Assembly (NCBI GenBank): GCA_902512305.1
Contig: CABXIU010000009.1
Location: 1 to 64,000, forward strand
Reading direction: 5' to 3'
From: an uncultured Gammaproteobacteria bacterium
GTDB lineage: Bacteria; Pseudomonadota; Gammaproteobacteria; PS1; Pseudothioglobaceae
DNA: 64,000 nucleotides
Part shown: in pieces, positions 47,100 through 61,860 of the stretch
How the letters are laid out: every line of letters begins with the position of its first letter
Position numbering within the stretch: position 1 is the stretch's first letter
Made by a program: the position numbers and the translations under genes
Notes under the pieces: model-generated
The model's database searches: none
Seen by the model: the letters and a program-made list of their open reading frames with translations, nothing else
What the model was told of the DNA's origin: nothing

Positions 47100-49013
47100 A
47101 TGAAATATCCAATTATACAAAGTAACAGAAAGCCTTTAATCGATGCTGATACATATAATGCAATGTATCAGCAATCAATCTCTAATTCAGATGAATTTTG
47201 GGCTCAGCAAGCTGACAAATTCATAAGTTGGGACAGAAAATGGGACAGGGTCTCTGATGTAGATTTTTCTAAAGGAAAAATTGCATGGTTTGAAGGTGCA
47301 ACTCTGAATGTATCTTATAACTGTCTAGATCGTCATCTTCCCGAACGAGCAGACCAAATAGCAATTATCTGGGAGGGAGATGATCCTGATTCGAGCGAAT
47401 CAATTACATATCAAGAGCTTTATGAGATGGTTTGCAAGTTTGCAAACGGAATGAAAGCTTTGGGCGTTAAAAAGGGCGATAGAATTTGTCTCTACATGCC
47501 AATGATTGTCGAAGCAACAGTAGCTATGTTAGCTTGCGCAAGACTTGGAGCAATTCACTCTGTAGTCTTCGGAGGATTTTCTCCAGATGCCCTTAGAGAT
47601 AGAATTCTAGATTGTGAGAGTAAGTTAGTGATTACAGCTGATGAAGGGGTGCGTGGAGGAAAATCTATACCTTTGAAAGCTAATGTTGATATTGCTGTAA
47701 AAGAATGTGACTGCGTTAAGAATATTGTAGTAGTGAAAAGAACGGGTAATAAGATTGGTTGGTCAGATAGAGATGTTTGGTATCACGATTTAGTTAAAGA
47801 CGCTTCACCAAATTTTCCATGTGAAATGTTTGATGCTGAGACTCCATTATTTATTCTTTATACCTCTGGTTCAACTGGAAAGCCTAAGGGTGTTCTTCAC
47901 ACCTCAGGTGGTTATTTGTTATATGCTGCGATGACTCATAAGTACACCTTTGACTATCAAGAGGGCGATATTTATTGGTGTACTGCAGATGTGGGCTGGG
48001 TTACTGGCCACTCCTATATTGTCTATGGACCACTTGCGAATGGTGCAACCAGTTTAATGTTTGAAGGAATTCCTAATTATCCTGATGCTTCAAGATTTTG
48101 GCAGGTAGTTGATAAGCATCAAGTAAATATTTTTTATACTGCACCAACTGCTATTAGAGCTCTAATGGGTGCAGGTAATGAACTGGTTCAAAAAACCTCA
48201 AGATCTAGTTTAAAGATATTAGGAACGGTTGGAGAGCCTATCAATCCTGAAGCTTGGGAGTGGTACTATAGTATTGTTGGTGATAAGAGATGCCCCGTGG
48301 TTGACACGTGGTGGCAAACTGAGACTGGAGGTCATATGATAACCCCTATGCCATTTGCAACTGCTTTGAAACCTGGATCTGCAACTCAACCCTTTTTCGG
48401 AGTTGAGCCACAGGTTCTAACTGAGAGTGGAGAGGTGCTTGAGGGAGAAGCTTCAGGGGTTCTTGTTCTTGTACGTTCTTGGCCTGGACAGATGAGAACT
48501 TTATATAACAATCATGAACGTTTTATGGAAGCTTATTTTTCAACATTTCCAGGTAAATACTTTGCGGGTGATGGAGTCAAACGCGATTCTGATGGCTACT
48601 ATTGGATTACTGGTAGAGTGGATGATGTCCTCAACATCTCTGGTCACCGACTGGGTACTGCTGAAATAGAATCTGCACTAGTTCTTCATAGTAATGTTAG
48701 CGAGGCTGCAGTTGTTGGAATGCCTCATGATATAAAAGGCCAAGGTATATATGCGTATGTCTCACTGATGAGCGGTGTTGAAGGTTCAGATGAACTTAAA
48801 CAAGACCTTGTAGCACTAGTCAGAAAGGAAATTGGTCCAATTGCAACAGTTGACAAGATTCAGTTTGCACAAGGCTTACCTAAAACTAGATCAGGAAAAA
48901 TCATGAGACGAATTTTACGGAAAATTGCCGAAGATGATTATGCTGAGCTTGGTGATACATCGACTCTAGCAGAGCCTGGTGTTGTAGATGATTTGATTTC
49001 CAATAGAGTTTAA
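47100..49013 (+). CDS. acs: Acetyl-CoA synthetase (AMP-forming)
   Basis: Activates acetate to acetyl-CoA. The 637-aa ANL-superfamily enzyme has the P-loop [11 protein letters not shown] near residue 258, the [13 protein letters not shown] block near 401, and the acetylation-controlled K600 in TRSGKIMRR. Length and blocks match Acs rather than propionyl-CoA synthetase. GTGGAG lies about 6 nt before the ATG. A TTGACT (47051-47056) could serve as -35, but the -10 is weak. It likely supports mixotrophic acetate use. Confidence 0.95.
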   Translation: MKYPIIQSNRKPLIDADTYNAMYQQSISNSDEFWAQQADKFISWDRKWDRVSDVDFSKGKIAWFEGATLNVSYNCLDRHLPERADQIAIIWEGDDPDSSESITYQELYEMVCKFANGMKALGVKKGDRICLYMPMIVEATVAMLACARLGAIHSVVFGGFSPDALRDRILDCESKLVITADEGVRGGKSIPLKANVDIAVKECDCVKNIVVVKRTGNKIGWSDRDVWYHDLVKDASPNFPCEMFDAETPLFILYTSGSTGKPKGVLHTSGGYLLYAAMTHKYTFDYQEGDIYWCTADVGWVTGHSYIVYGPLANGATSLMFEGIPNYPDASRFWQVVDKHQVNIFYTAPTAIRALMGAGNELVQKTSRSSLKILGTVGEPINPEAWEWYYSIVGDKRCPVVDTWWQTETGGHMITPMPFATALKPGSATQPFFGVEPQVLTESGEVLEGEASGVLVLVRSWPGQMRTLYNNHERFMEAYFSTFPGKYFAGDGVKRDSDGYYWITGRVDDVLNISGHRLGTAEIESALVLHSNVSEAAVVGMPHDIKGQGIYAYVSLMSGVEGSDELKQDLVALVRKEIGPIATVDKIQFAQGLPKTRSGKIMRRILRKIAEDDYAELGDTSTLAEPGVVDDLISNRV

Positions 49014-49042
49014 TAGAAACTTTACCTTAATTAATCTAAATC

Positions 49043-49924
49043 ATGAATGTATTCCTCTATTCTGTTGTACTCATAGCATGGGGTTCTTCGTGGCTTGCGA
49101 TTAGTTTTCAACTTGGGGATGTTGCGCCACAAGTTTCAATAGTTTGGCGTTTTCTAATGGCATCCTTCCTGCTTTTTTTATGGTGTTATTTTAGGGGATT
49201 GAGACTTTCATTTCCATGGCGAGATCATGCCAGTTGGCTCTTACTAGGTTTTTTTCTGTTTTGTATTAATTATATCTGTGCTTATTTTGGAACCTTTCAT
49301 CTAGCCACTGGTTTAATTTGTCTTATTTTCTCAACTCTAACTTTATTTACCGTTTTTAATGGTTTTATATTTTTTAAAAAGCCCATTAGATTGCCTATTT
49401 TGATTGGTGCAGTAGTTGGTATTGCTGGACTTTCAATCATTTTTTCAAATGAAATTAGTAATACTGAATGGTCATTAAGCTCAGACGTCGTTAAAGGATT
49501 TTTGTGGATGTTATTGGCAACCTTTTTTGCATCCATAGGAATGTTGTTATCTGGTCAATTCCAAGCTCGTAAAATCCCATTAGTGCAGAGCAATGCTTTT
49601 AGTATGCTCTATGGTTCAAGTATTCTTATTTTGTATATCAGTCTTAGTGATGTTAATTTCAGCTTTGATACAAGCTATAGCTATGTCTTATCACTTATAT
49701 ATTTAGCAGTTGTAGCATCAGCCATTGGTTTTGGCGTCTACCTAAAACTTGTTGGAAATATTGGTGCTGATAAGGCTTCCTATGTCAATATTTTTACGCC
49801 TACAATAGCTCTGCTTTTATCAACCTTATTTGAAAACTATCAGTGGAGCTGGATAGGTGTAATAGGGGTATTATTAATTATTGTTGGAAATGTAATCGTT
49901 CTATATGCAAAGCCAGTCAATTAG
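49043..49924 (+). CDS. EamA/DMT-family transporter
   Basis: A 293-aa inner-membrane protein with about ten helices in two EamA repeats, an SSWLAISFQLGDVAPQVSIVWRF start and a C-terminal INIF-like helix pair (YVNIFTPTIALLLS). Drug/metabolite transporters of this kind move amino acids, nucleosides or unknown metabolites; the substrate cannot be read. It is 29 nt after acs and 15 nt before the nitroreductase gene. Confidence 0.85.
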   Translation: MNVFLYSVVLIAWGSSWLAISFQLGDVAPQVSIVWRFLMASFLLFLWCYFRGLRLSFPWRDHASWLLLGFFLFCINYICAYFGTFHLATGLICLIFSTLTLFTVFNGFIFFKKPIRLPILIGAVVGIAGLSIIFSNEISNTEWSLSSDVVKGFLWMLLATFFASIGMLLSGQFQARKIPLVQSNAFSMLYGSSILILYISLSDVNFSFDTSYSYVLSLIYLAVVASAIGFGVYLKLVGNIGADKASYVNIFTPTIALLLSTLFENYQWSWIGVIGVLLIIVGNVIVLYAKPVN

Positions 49925-49939
49925 ATTATTAGAAATTAA

Positions 49940-50617
49940 ATGGAGCAAATGATGGATGTAAAAACTGCTTTATCAAAACGAAAATCCACTAGAGCATTCT
50001 TAGATAAAGAGGTTTCTATTGATATTGTCAATGAAATTATTGAGCAATCAAAAACGGCTCCGTCTGGAGTAAACACGCAACCATGGCAGATTGCTGTATT
50101 AACTGGAGAGAGTAAAAATAATCTCTGCAATAAGTTTGAGAAAGCCTTTCGAGATGGGTTAAAAGGTTCAATGGATTACAAGTATTACCCCGTCGAGTGG
50201 AAAGATGAATACAAGGAGAGAAGAAAGGAGTGCGGTTTATTGCTCTATTCAGCATTAGAGATCAAACGTGAAGATAAGCAAAGACAAATCGATCAATGGG
50301 CTCTGAATTATCAAGCATTTAATGCGCCAGTAATCCTTCTTTTTTTTATCGATACAACAATGGAGAAAGGCTCATATATGGACTATGGAATGTTCATTCA
50401 ATCCATTATGCTCTCAGCAGTGGAGTATGGCTTGGCGACATGCCCACAAGCGGCTTTAGGCGAGTACCCTGATATAGTTCGTCAAGAATTTCCAGAGTAC
50501 AAAGACAAGCTTGTGTTATGCGGTTTAGCATTAGGATATGAAGATAATAATCACATAGTCAACTCTTACAGAACAACAAGAGAAGATTTAAACAGTTTTG
50601 TTAATTATTATTGTTAA
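49940..50617 (+). CDS. Nitroreductase-family flavoprotein
   Basis: A 225-aa FMN-dependent NAD(P)H oxidoreductase of the nitroreductase fold. The phosphate-binding block KRKSTRAFLDK (13-23) and SGVNTQPWQIAVL (42-54) contact FMN, and the C-terminal LALGYED motif is present. The physiological substrate is unknown. Alternative ATG 9 nt downstream is equally possible. Confidence 0.87.
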   Translation: MEQMMDVKTALSKRKSTRAFLDKEVSIDIVNEIIEQSKTAPSGVNTQPWQIAVLTGESKNNLCNKFEKAFRDGLKGSMDYKYYPVEWKDEYKERRKECGLLLYSALEIKREDKQRQIDQWALNYQAFNAPVILLFFIDTTMEKGSYMDYGMFIQSIMLSAVEYGLATCPQAALGEYPDIVRQEFPEYKDKLVLCGLALGYEDNNHIVNSYRTTREDLNSFVNYYC

Positions 50618-50625
50618 AAAAAGAT

Positions 50626-51072
50626 TTAAAGCTGATCTTCTAAAAGTTCGAGCTCAAATTGATTTATCTCAAGTTCAATAAGTGCACTTTCTAATTCATC
50701 ACTTAATAATTGTATTTCTTTATCATTAGTTTGAATTGTTGAGTCGCTTATAGTTAATTTAGATTCTAATTCATCATGTTTTTGTTGAATTAAACTAACT
50801 TTATCCTCAAGAACCGTTACTTTGCTAGATGAAAGATTCAGTTTATTACTGGTTTTTTTAAGGTTATCAAGTGTGCTTATCAGCTGGTTATCAAGCTCAT
50901 CAAGCTGCATTTGAAGGTTAGCAATATCTGCTTTATATTGATCAATTTCATCTGAATTATCAATAGAGATGATGACAGGTTCAGGCTTTTCACTGTTAAA
51001 TTGAGAATAGGAATAACCAATAAAAAAAACTAAAACAGTTGAAATTAAATAGAATACAATTTTCTGATTCAT
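50626..51072 (-). CDS. Membrane-anchored coiled-coil protein
   Basis: I cannot assign this 148-aa protein. One N-terminal helix (about 4-23) anchors it, and residues 37-148 form a continuous Leu/Glu/Asp/Lys heptad pattern, so a long parallel coiled coil on the periplasmic side is predicted. No enzymatic motif. It lies 27 nt downstream of hemB on the same strand, a position where hemX-like coiled-coil genes sometimes occur, though similarity is only architectural. Confidence 0.6.
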   Translation of the reverse strand: MNQKIVFYLISTVLVFFIGYSYSQFNSEKPEPVIISIDNSDEIDQYKADIANLQMQLDELDNQLISTLDNLKKTSNKLNLSSSKVTVLEDKVSLIQQKHDELESKLTISDSTIQTNDKEIQLLSDELESALIELEINQFELELLEDQL

Positions 51073-51099
51073 TTTATTTATTTTCCAAAAAAATATTCA

Positions 51100-53996
<2,897 letters not shown>

Positions 53997-54007
53997 AGAA
54001 GACTTAC

Positions 54008-55279
54008 CTAGGATTTAATGTAAGGCGTTATTGCATCCAGAACATTGTTGACTGCACCTTTATTATCTTCAAAGATTTTTCTTGCGTTAGCCCCAAGCTT
54101 TTCTCTTCTTGAATCGCTCAATATGAGTTCAGAAATAGTCTTCATAAGCTCATCAGCACTAGCAACTTGAATTGATGCATCATTGTCTAAAAGTTTTTTT
54201 GAAATCTCTTCAAAGTTATAAACACTATTACCAAAAATGATTGGTTTTGATAACGAGGCAGCCTCAAGCATATTTTGACTTCCATTTTCAGTAAGGCTTC
54301 CACCAATAAAGGCAATATCACTGATGGAATAATACGCCATCATCTCGCCCATACTGTCTCCAATCAGAATGTCAGTATTTTCAGCACACTTTTCACCTAT
54401 CGATTTTCTTTTGACGTTGAGGCCGGCAGTCTTAGCAATTTTGAAAGCTTCCTCAAACCTTTCAGGGTGTCTTGGCACAATGAGAAGAAGAGAATTAAAG
54501 CTATCCTTAAACTTAAGATAACTGTCAATAATTAATTTTTCTTCACCATCCCTAGTACTTGCAAAAACTACAACACTTCTATCTCCAACTATATTTTTTA
54601 AAGCATTGATAGTACTTTGATCAATTGGGTCGTTAATATCAAACTTAAGACTACCACTTGTTAATATTTTTGCTTTATTAACACCCAATGAGATAAAGCG
54701 ATCTGATGTAAACGAGTTTTGAGAGCAAATTACACTTATTTTATTGAGAGATTCATTGACTAATTTAGGAGAAAATTTTTGGTATTTGTCAAACGATTTT
54801 TGTGATAATCGAGCGTTTATAAGAGCCGCAGGTATTTTTTTCTTATTGAGTAAATAAATTAAATTTGGCCAAATCTCAGTCTCCATCAAAATGCAAATTT
54901 TAGGGTTAATTTTGTTTAGAAAGGATTTAATAATTAGTTGAGAATCAAAAGGAAAAAAGCAGTGAATCACATTATCTTTATAATGATTTTTTACCGCTAC
55001 AGAGCCAGTTATCGTTGTCGTTGAAATAACAATATTATGTTTTGGGTATTGACTAAGAAGAGCATCTACCAAGGGCTTAGAGGCATTAAACTCTCCTACA
55101 GAAACACAGTGAATCCATATGACCTGACCTTTTATTTCTTTCACGATTCCTAACTGATTCTTTAATTTGACTTTCCATAATGAATTATGAGTATCTTTCA
55201 CAAGTATCTTAATTAGAGCAAAGGGAATACTAAGCCAAATGATGAGTGAGTATAGGAATCTATTCATTAACTGATTCAA
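54008..55279 (-). CDS. waaA: 3-deoxy-D-manno-octulosonic acid transferase
   Basis: Adds Kdo to lipid A at the inner membrane, marking an LPS-bearing outer membrane. The 423-aa protein has an N-terminal membrane anchor (about 8-27), WIHCVSVGEFNASKPLV near 50, and a GT-B C-terminal domain with GGSLTENGSQNMLEAA near 336. Monofunctional or bifunctional activity cannot be judged by eye. It converges on thiC with an 11-nt gap. Confidence 0.94.
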   Translation of the reverse strand: MNQLMNRFLYSLIIWLSIPFALIKILVKDTHNSLWKVKLKNQLGIVKEIKGQVIWIHCVSVGEFNASKPLVDALLSQYPKHNIVISTTTITGSVAVKNHYKDNVIHCFFPFDSQLIIKSFLNKINPKICILMETEIWPNLIYLLNKKKIPAALINARLSQKSFDKYQKFSPKLVNESLNKISVICSQNSFTSDRFISLGVNKAKILTSGSLKFDINDPIDQSTINALKNIVGDRSVVVFASTRDGEEKLIIDSYLKFKDSFNSLLLIVPRHPERFEEAFKIAKTAGLNVKRKSIGEKCAENTDILIGDSMGEMMAYYSISDIAFIGGSLTENGSQNMLEAASLSKPIIFGNSVYNFEEISKKLLDNDASIQVASADELMKTISELILSDSRREKLGANARKIFEDNKGAVNNVLDAITPYIKS

Positions 55280-55443
55280 TTAGATAATATTTTTTGAATA
55301 TTCATATAGTTAAATCCTTCAATTCTCTTCTAAAGGGCTTATGAAAGGCAAAAAAGGTATAATAGTTCGCTGATATTATAGCTTTATCGTATAACTTTCA
55401 TCACATCTATTTTTCTTAGAATGTTTCGTTACTATGATCTTGA

Positions 55444-57240
<1,797 letters not shown>

Positions 57241-57247
<7 letters not shown>

Positions 57248-57714
57248 CATATATCGGTTTAGGGTCTAACTTAAAAGACCCTAAGTTACAAATTGAAACA
57301 GCCCTCAAAGCTTTGAATGAGGTAGATAGAATATTAGTTATTAAAATTTCAAGTTTTTATGAATCAAAGCCACTCCTTGATATGTCAGGACCAAACTACA
57401 TAAATGCAGTTTGCAAAGTAGATACATCTCTTAGCGCTTCAGATTTATTAGATGTTTGTCAACAAATAGAAGACAATCAAAAGAGAATTAGAGAAGTAAA
57501 ATGGGGGTCAAGAACAATTGATTTAGATATACTTTTGTATGACCAACAGATTATTTCAAGTGATAGGCTATCTATTCCTCATCCTGAAATGATTGATAGG
57601 GCTTTTGTTATGGTTCCTTTATATGAAATTGACAAAGAGATTAATGTCCCTTTGTTAGGATCAGTAGAAAAATTAATAGACAGAGTAAACAAACTTGATG
57701 TTAAAAAAATATGA
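57241..57714 (+). CDS. folK: HPPK (6-hydroxymethyl-dihydropterin pyrophosphokinase)
   Basis: Pyrophosphorylates hydroxymethyl-dihydropterin in folate synthesis. The 157-aa protein starts LAYIGLGSNL and has the metal-binding R-T-I-D-L-D-I-L-L-Y block near 96-105. The start codon is TTG 57241, fixed by the conserved N-terminus; no ATG is available. It overlaps proB by 7 nt and panB by 4 nt. Confidence 0.95.
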
Positions 57715-58493
57715 AGCATTCAGAGTTAAAATTATACAAACAAAATAGTCAAAAAATTACCTGCTTGACTGCATATGATGCGTCAATGGCTAAGCTACTT
57801 GATAATACAGGTATTGATGCAATTCTGATTGGTGATTCTCTTGGAATGGTTATTCAAGGGGATATAAATACACGCTCAGTTTCAATGCGTGATATGTTGT
57901 ATCACACTTCTATCGTTGCTAAAGCCTGTAAGAATGCACTAATCATTGCTGATATGCCATTTCGTAGCTATGAAGATCCTCAGAATGCCTTAAATAACGC
58001 TAGAGATTTAATAGATAATGGGGCACAAATGGTTAAGATTGAAGGAGGTATTGAGCACTCTGAAGTTATTAAAACTTTAATTTCAAATAATATTAATGTT
58101 TGTGGTCATTTAGGTCTTCAGCCGCAGCTAATTGTCCATTCTGGCGAGTATAAAGTTCAGGGACGAGATGAAGATTCAGCACAATCAATAATTAATAATT
58201 CAGTCCTGTTAGAGTCTTTAGGCGTTAGTGTGTTGGTTCTTGAGTGCGTCCCTAGTAATTTAGCAAAGCTAGTGAGCGAGCAAATCAAAATCCCAACTAT
58301 TGGAATAGGTGCTGGAAATGATTGCGATGGACAGGTGCTTGTTAGTTTCGATATGCTAGGCATTACTTCTGGCAAACAGCCAAGATTTGTTAGAAATTTT
58401 TTAAATTCTCAAGACTCTATTTCAGCAGCGGTAAAATCATATATTATGGAGGTAAAGGAGGGGACTTTTCCTTCTGAGAGTGAGAGTTATTAA
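57711..58493 (+). CDS. panB: Ketopantoate hydroxymethyltransferase
   Basis: First committed step of pantothenate synthesis, transferring a C1 unit from methylene-THF to ketoisovalerate. The 260 aa show TAYDASMAKLLD, DSLGMV, GHLGLQPQ and GIGAGNDCDGQVLV family blocks. The gene order folK-panB-panC is common in proteobacteria. It overlaps panC by one base (TAATG). Confidence 0.97.
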   Translation: MKHSELKLYKQNSQKITCLTAYDASMAKLLDNTGIDAILIGDSLGMVIQGDINTRSVSMRDMLYHTSIVAKACKNALIIADMPFRSYEDPQNALNNARDLIDNGAQMVKIEGGIEHSEVIKTLISNNINVCGHLGLQPQLIVHSGEYKVQGRDEDSAQSIINNSVLLESLGVSVLVLECVPSNLAKLVSEQIKIPTIGIGAGNDCDGQVLVSFDMLGITSGKQPRFVRNFLNSQDSISAAVKSYIMEVKEGTFPSESESY

Positions 58494-59341
58494 TGCAAAT
58501 TTTTAATAAGAATTCCGATCTTAAACTCTTTTTAGATAGCGTCCGAGAAAAAAATAATGAGATTGCGCTTGTTCCTACGATGGGCGGACTTCATGATGGG
58601 CATCTCTCATTAGTAGAGCGTGCAAAAGAGCTTACCAAGATAGTCGTTGTCAGTATCTTCGTTAACCCTACTCAATTTGCCAGAGGAGAGGATTTTGATG
58701 ATTATCCAAATACCTTCGATGATGATAAATTACTGTTGGAGTCAAAAAATGTAGACGTTTTATTTCTTCCATCTAAAAAAGAGATTTATCCTCATGGAAC
58801 ATTAACTGATTACAAGGTTGGTGACATTGGTCAAATACTTTGTGGTGCTTTCCGACCCACTCACTTTGATGGTGTAGCACAAGTAGTTAAACGTTTTTTT
58901 GAAATTGTTGAGCCAAATTACGCTGTTTTTGGTGAAAAAGATTTTCAGCAGCTCTTAATCATTAAGTCCTTAGTTAAGAATCTTGATTTAGACATAACAA
59001 TTGAATCCATGCCAACTATTAGAGAAGACGATGGGTTAGCAATGAGCACAAGAAATCAATACTTAAGTAATGAAGATCGTGAAAGAGTTCTAAGCTTTTA
59101 TAGGGTACTAAGTAATACCGAACATTCTATCCAAAATGGAATATCAGTACTCTCCGCTAAAGAGGATGCAATTAAATCATTGAGTAGGGAGTTTGAAGTT
59201 GAGTATTTAGAGGTTCTAGATGCGAATAACCTTACACAAATCCAGACTAATACCTCAGAAATTATTATAATATCTGCTATCAGGTTTGGCGGGACTCGTC
59301 TTATCGATAATATTGTTTTTAAGAGGAAGGATGATGTTTAG
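58493..59341 (+). CDS. panC: Pantothenate synthetase
   Basis: Ligates pantoate and beta-alanine using ATP. The 282-aa protein has the TMGGLHDGHLSLV nucleotide site (30-42), NPTQFARGEDFDDYP, VFGEKDFQQL and STRNQYL motifs. A panD gene for beta-alanine is not present. Its 3' end overlaps the start of nfuA by 8-11 nt. Confidence 0.97.
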   Translation: MQIFNKNSDLKLFLDSVREKNNEIALVPTMGGLHDGHLSLVERAKELTKIVVVSIFVNPTQFARGEDFDDYPNTFDDDKLLLESKNVDVLFLPSKKEIYPHGTLTDYKVGDIGQILCGAFRPTHFDGVAQVVKRFFEIVEPNYAVFGEKDFQQLLIIKSLVKNLDLDITIESMPTIREDDGLAMSTRNQYLSNEDRERVLSFYRVLSNTEHSIQNGISVLSAKEDAIKSLSREFEVEYLEVLDANNLTQIQTNTSEIIIISAIRFGGTRLIDNIVFKRKDDV

Positions 59342-59912
59342 TATCTCTGAAGAGGCAGAAATTTACGTCGCAGATTTATTTGAACAGCAGGATGAAAAAA
59401 ATCTTGGTTTAAAGGTTGATGTTGAAAAAGCTGGGACGCCTGTTGCAACGGTAACATTTAATTTTTGTATCAAGAGCGATCTCCCTGATAATTATCAAGA
59501 GTTTCCATACGTTGGCTTTAGTGCCTTTATTGATGAATCTAATAATGAATATTTAAGTGATTCCCATGTAGCATTAAAAATTGATGGAACAAATAAAAAA
59601 TTGACGATTACTGCTCCTAACGCAAAAGGAGAGGCACCCAAAGATGATGCACCTCTTCAGGAAAAAGTTCTTTTTACTATTGTTACAGAAGTCAACCCTA
59701 GTCTTGCATCGCATGGAGGATTTGTTGATCTAGTTGAAATTACAAAGAAGAATGAAGTAGTTCTGAATTTTGGAGGAGGCTGTCAAGGCTGTAGTTCAGT
59801 TAACCTGACACTTAAAGATGGGGTAGAAAAACAGCTTAAAGCTTTGTATCCAGAAATTTCAGCAGTTCTTGATGCAACAGACCATTCTTACAAAGAAAAC
59901 GCTTACATGTAG
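59334..59912 (+). CDS. nfuA: Fe-S biogenesis protein NfuA
   Basis: Carrier that delivers [4Fe-4S] clusters to client enzymes. From ATG 59334 the protein is 192 aa: a degenerate A-type domain, then a Nfu domain with CxxC at C150/C153 in GGGCQGCSSVNLTL. ATG 59331 is also possible; the AGGAAGG just upstream spaces better with 59334. Clients in the window include leuC, ispG, nadA and thiC. Confidence 0.94.
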   Translation: MFSISEEAEIYVADLFEQQDEKNLGLKVDVEKAGTPVATVTFNFCIKSDLPDNYQEFPYVGFSAFIDESNNEYLSDSHVALKIDGTNKKLTITAPNAKGEAPKDDAPLQEKVLFTIVTEVNPSLASHGGFVDLVEITKKNEVVLNFGGGCQGCSSVNLTLKDGVEKQLKALYPEISAVLDATDHSYKENAYM

Positions 59913-59953
59913 TTATTTAGCGCATTCATGCTAATATTAATACAAGGTGAGGA

Positions 59954-60892
59954 ATGGAAGGTATAAGAGTTTATTCCCATTCCGCATGTCTTTCGAAAGA
60001 TAATGGTGATGGTCATCCTGAGAGAAAAGAGCGCCTAGAGTCTATACTTGAATCAATTCATAGTATTGTTGATTTAACTATTGATTTGAAAGAAGCACCA
60101 ATCGCTAAATGCTCGGATATCAATCTGGTTCATCCTCAGTCATATCTTGATGATATTTTTTCAATGATTCCAGACCAAGGGCTTATTGGTGTTGAAAAAG
60201 AACCTTATGCTGACACCCTCCTTTGTCCAAACTCAAAGGAGGCAATTCTGAGATCTTGCGGTGCTGGAATTAGCGCGTCAAAAGACCTAATGGATGGCAA
60301 TTTAAAGAGGTTTTTCTGTGCTGTGAGGCCTCCAGGACATCATGCTGAAACGACAAGAGTCAACGGTTTTTGTTTTATTAATAATGCGGCAGTTGCAGCT
60401 CGTTATTTGCAGTTTAACTATGATATAAAAAAAGTTGCTATTATTGATTTTGATGTGCACCACGGGAATGGTACTCAAGAGATTTTTTATAATGATAAGA
60501 CGGTTCTCTATGGCTCGATTCATCAACATCCATTATTCCCTGGAACAGGGTTAGAGTCAGAAACTGGTGTTGGAAATATATTTAATGCGCCAATCGAATC
60601 AGGGACTTCTAGTAAAGAATTTCTTAAAATTTTTAATGAAAAGATTTTAGTCAATGTGGATGACTTTAAACCTGAGGTAATCATTATTTCAGCAGGCTTT
60701 GATGCTCATAAAAGAGATTCTTTGGCTACAATTAATTTAGAGTCTGAGGATTATTTTACAATGACCCAAGACATTGTCGAAATTGCTAAGCGCCATAGTA
60801 AAGGAAGAATCATCTCTTTTTTGGAGGGTGGGTATGATCTTTTGGCATTATCAGAGTCAATTAAATCCCACTTTATGGGATTAAGTGTTTAA
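59954..60892 (+). CDS. Histone-deacetylase-family hydrolase
   Basis: A 312-aa zinc amidohydrolase of the HDAC/acetylpolyamine amidohydrolase/AcuC superfamily. Catalytic H129-H130 (PPGHHAE), zinc ligands D167 and H169 (DFDVHHGNG) and D250 (SAGFDAH), and the transition-state Y294 (EGGYD) are all present, so it should be active. It belongs to the class II-like bacterial branch; acetylated polyamine or protein lysine are possible substrates. It lies between nfuA and thiL. Confidence 0.88.
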   Translation: MEGIRVYSHSACLSKDNGDGHPERKERLESILESIHSIVDLTIDLKEAPIAKCSDINLVHPQSYLDDIFSMIPDQGLIGVEKEPYADTLLCPNSKEAILRSCGAGISASKDLMDGNLKRFFCAVRPPGHHAETTRVNGFCFINNAAVAARYLQFNYDIKKVAIIDFDVHHGNGTQEIFYNDKTVLYGSIHQHPLFPGTGLESETGVGNIFNAPIESGTSSKEFLKIFNEKILVNVDDFKPEVIIISAGFDAHKRDSLATINLESEDYFTMTQDIVEIAKRHSKGRIISFLEGGYDLLALSESIKSHFMGLSV

Positions 60893-60896
60893 AGAT

Positions 60897-61826
60897 ATGA
60901 ATGAATTTGATCTAATACAAAGTTATTTTAATTGGCAATCAACCGATCCTAATGTATTGCTCGGAGTTGGTGATGATGCAGCTCTGTTTGATCTTGAGCC
61001 TGATCATCAACTTGTAACTTCAACAGATACCCTTGTAGAGGATATTCATTTCTTTAGAGATACATCTCCAAGTGATATTGCCTATAAATCCTTAGCCGTT
61101 AATTTAAGTGATATAGCGGCAATGGGCGCTGTTGCGAAATGCTTTACACTTTCTCTTACTCTTCCAAAGATAAATCATGACTGGTTAAAAGAGTTTTCTG
61201 CTTCACTAAAAAAGGCTTCTAGACTATACAATGTGAATTTAATTGGCGGAGATACAACAAAAGGACCCCTAAATATCACCATAACAATGATGGGCTCAAT
61301 AAAAAAAGGTAAGTCTATTCAAAGATCAGGTGCTAGAAATAAGGATGATATTTATATCTCAGGGGATCTTGGGACTGCAGCACTTTGTCTCAAAAAAATG
61401 AATGAAGGTATTAAACCAAGTCTTAATGAATTGAATAAACTCAATAGACCTATTCCTAGACTAGAGTTAGGTTCTGCATTAAAAGATTTGGCAAGCTCTT
61501 GTATTGACGTCTCTGATGGGCTTGAGCAAGATTTGTCTCATATCTTAAATTCTTCAGATGTGGGCGCAACAATCGATGCTCAAAAATTACCCCTAGGAGA
61601 GGAGTTAAGTCAGTATATCAAAGAAACAAACGATTGGTTATTGCCCTTATGTGGAGGGGATGACTATGAGTTATGTTTTACCGCAGATAAGGCAAGTAGC
61701 TCTAAATTAAAAAAACTGTCAGAAACTCTCAATATTAGAGTTACGAAGATTGGTTCTATAAATGCTTCAAATGAGCTAAAGATAAATGGCTATGATGGTT
61801 CGAGCGCATCTTATAAACATTTTTGA
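60897..61826 (+). CDS. thiL: Thiamine-monophosphate kinase
   Basis: Last step of thiamine diphosphate synthesis. The 309-aa protein has GVGDDAALF, STDTLVEDIHFF, the Mg-binding NLSDIAAMGA and LIGGDTT blocks of the PurM-like fold. ATG 60897 overlies the preceding gene's end by none (5 nt after its stop); a GTG at 60885 would overlap it. Product is the cofactor of dxs and of transketolase. Confidence 0.94.
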   Translation: MNEFDLIQSYFNWQSTDPNVLLGVGDDAALFDLEPDHQLVTSTDTLVEDIHFFRDTSPSDIAYKSLAVNLSDIAAMGAVAKCFTLSLTLPKINHDWLKEFSASLKKASRLYNVNLIGGDTTKGPLNITITMMGSIKKGKSIQRSGARNKDDIYISGDLGTAALCLKKMNEGIKPSLNELNKLNRPIPRLELGSALKDLASSCIDVSDGLEQDLSHILNSSDVGATIDAQKLPLGEELSQYIKETNDWLLPLCGGDDYELCFTADKASSSKLKKLSETLNIRVTKIGSINASNELKINGYDGSSASYKHF

Positions 61827-61860
61827 TAAAAACTGATTATTTGAAGGTTTTGATTAAGAC

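Noticed and set aside
55358-55363. Promoter for obgE at a TATAAT
   Set aside because: The hexamer is perfect but no -35-like sequence lies at 15-19 bp; too weak to list alone in such AT-rich DNA.
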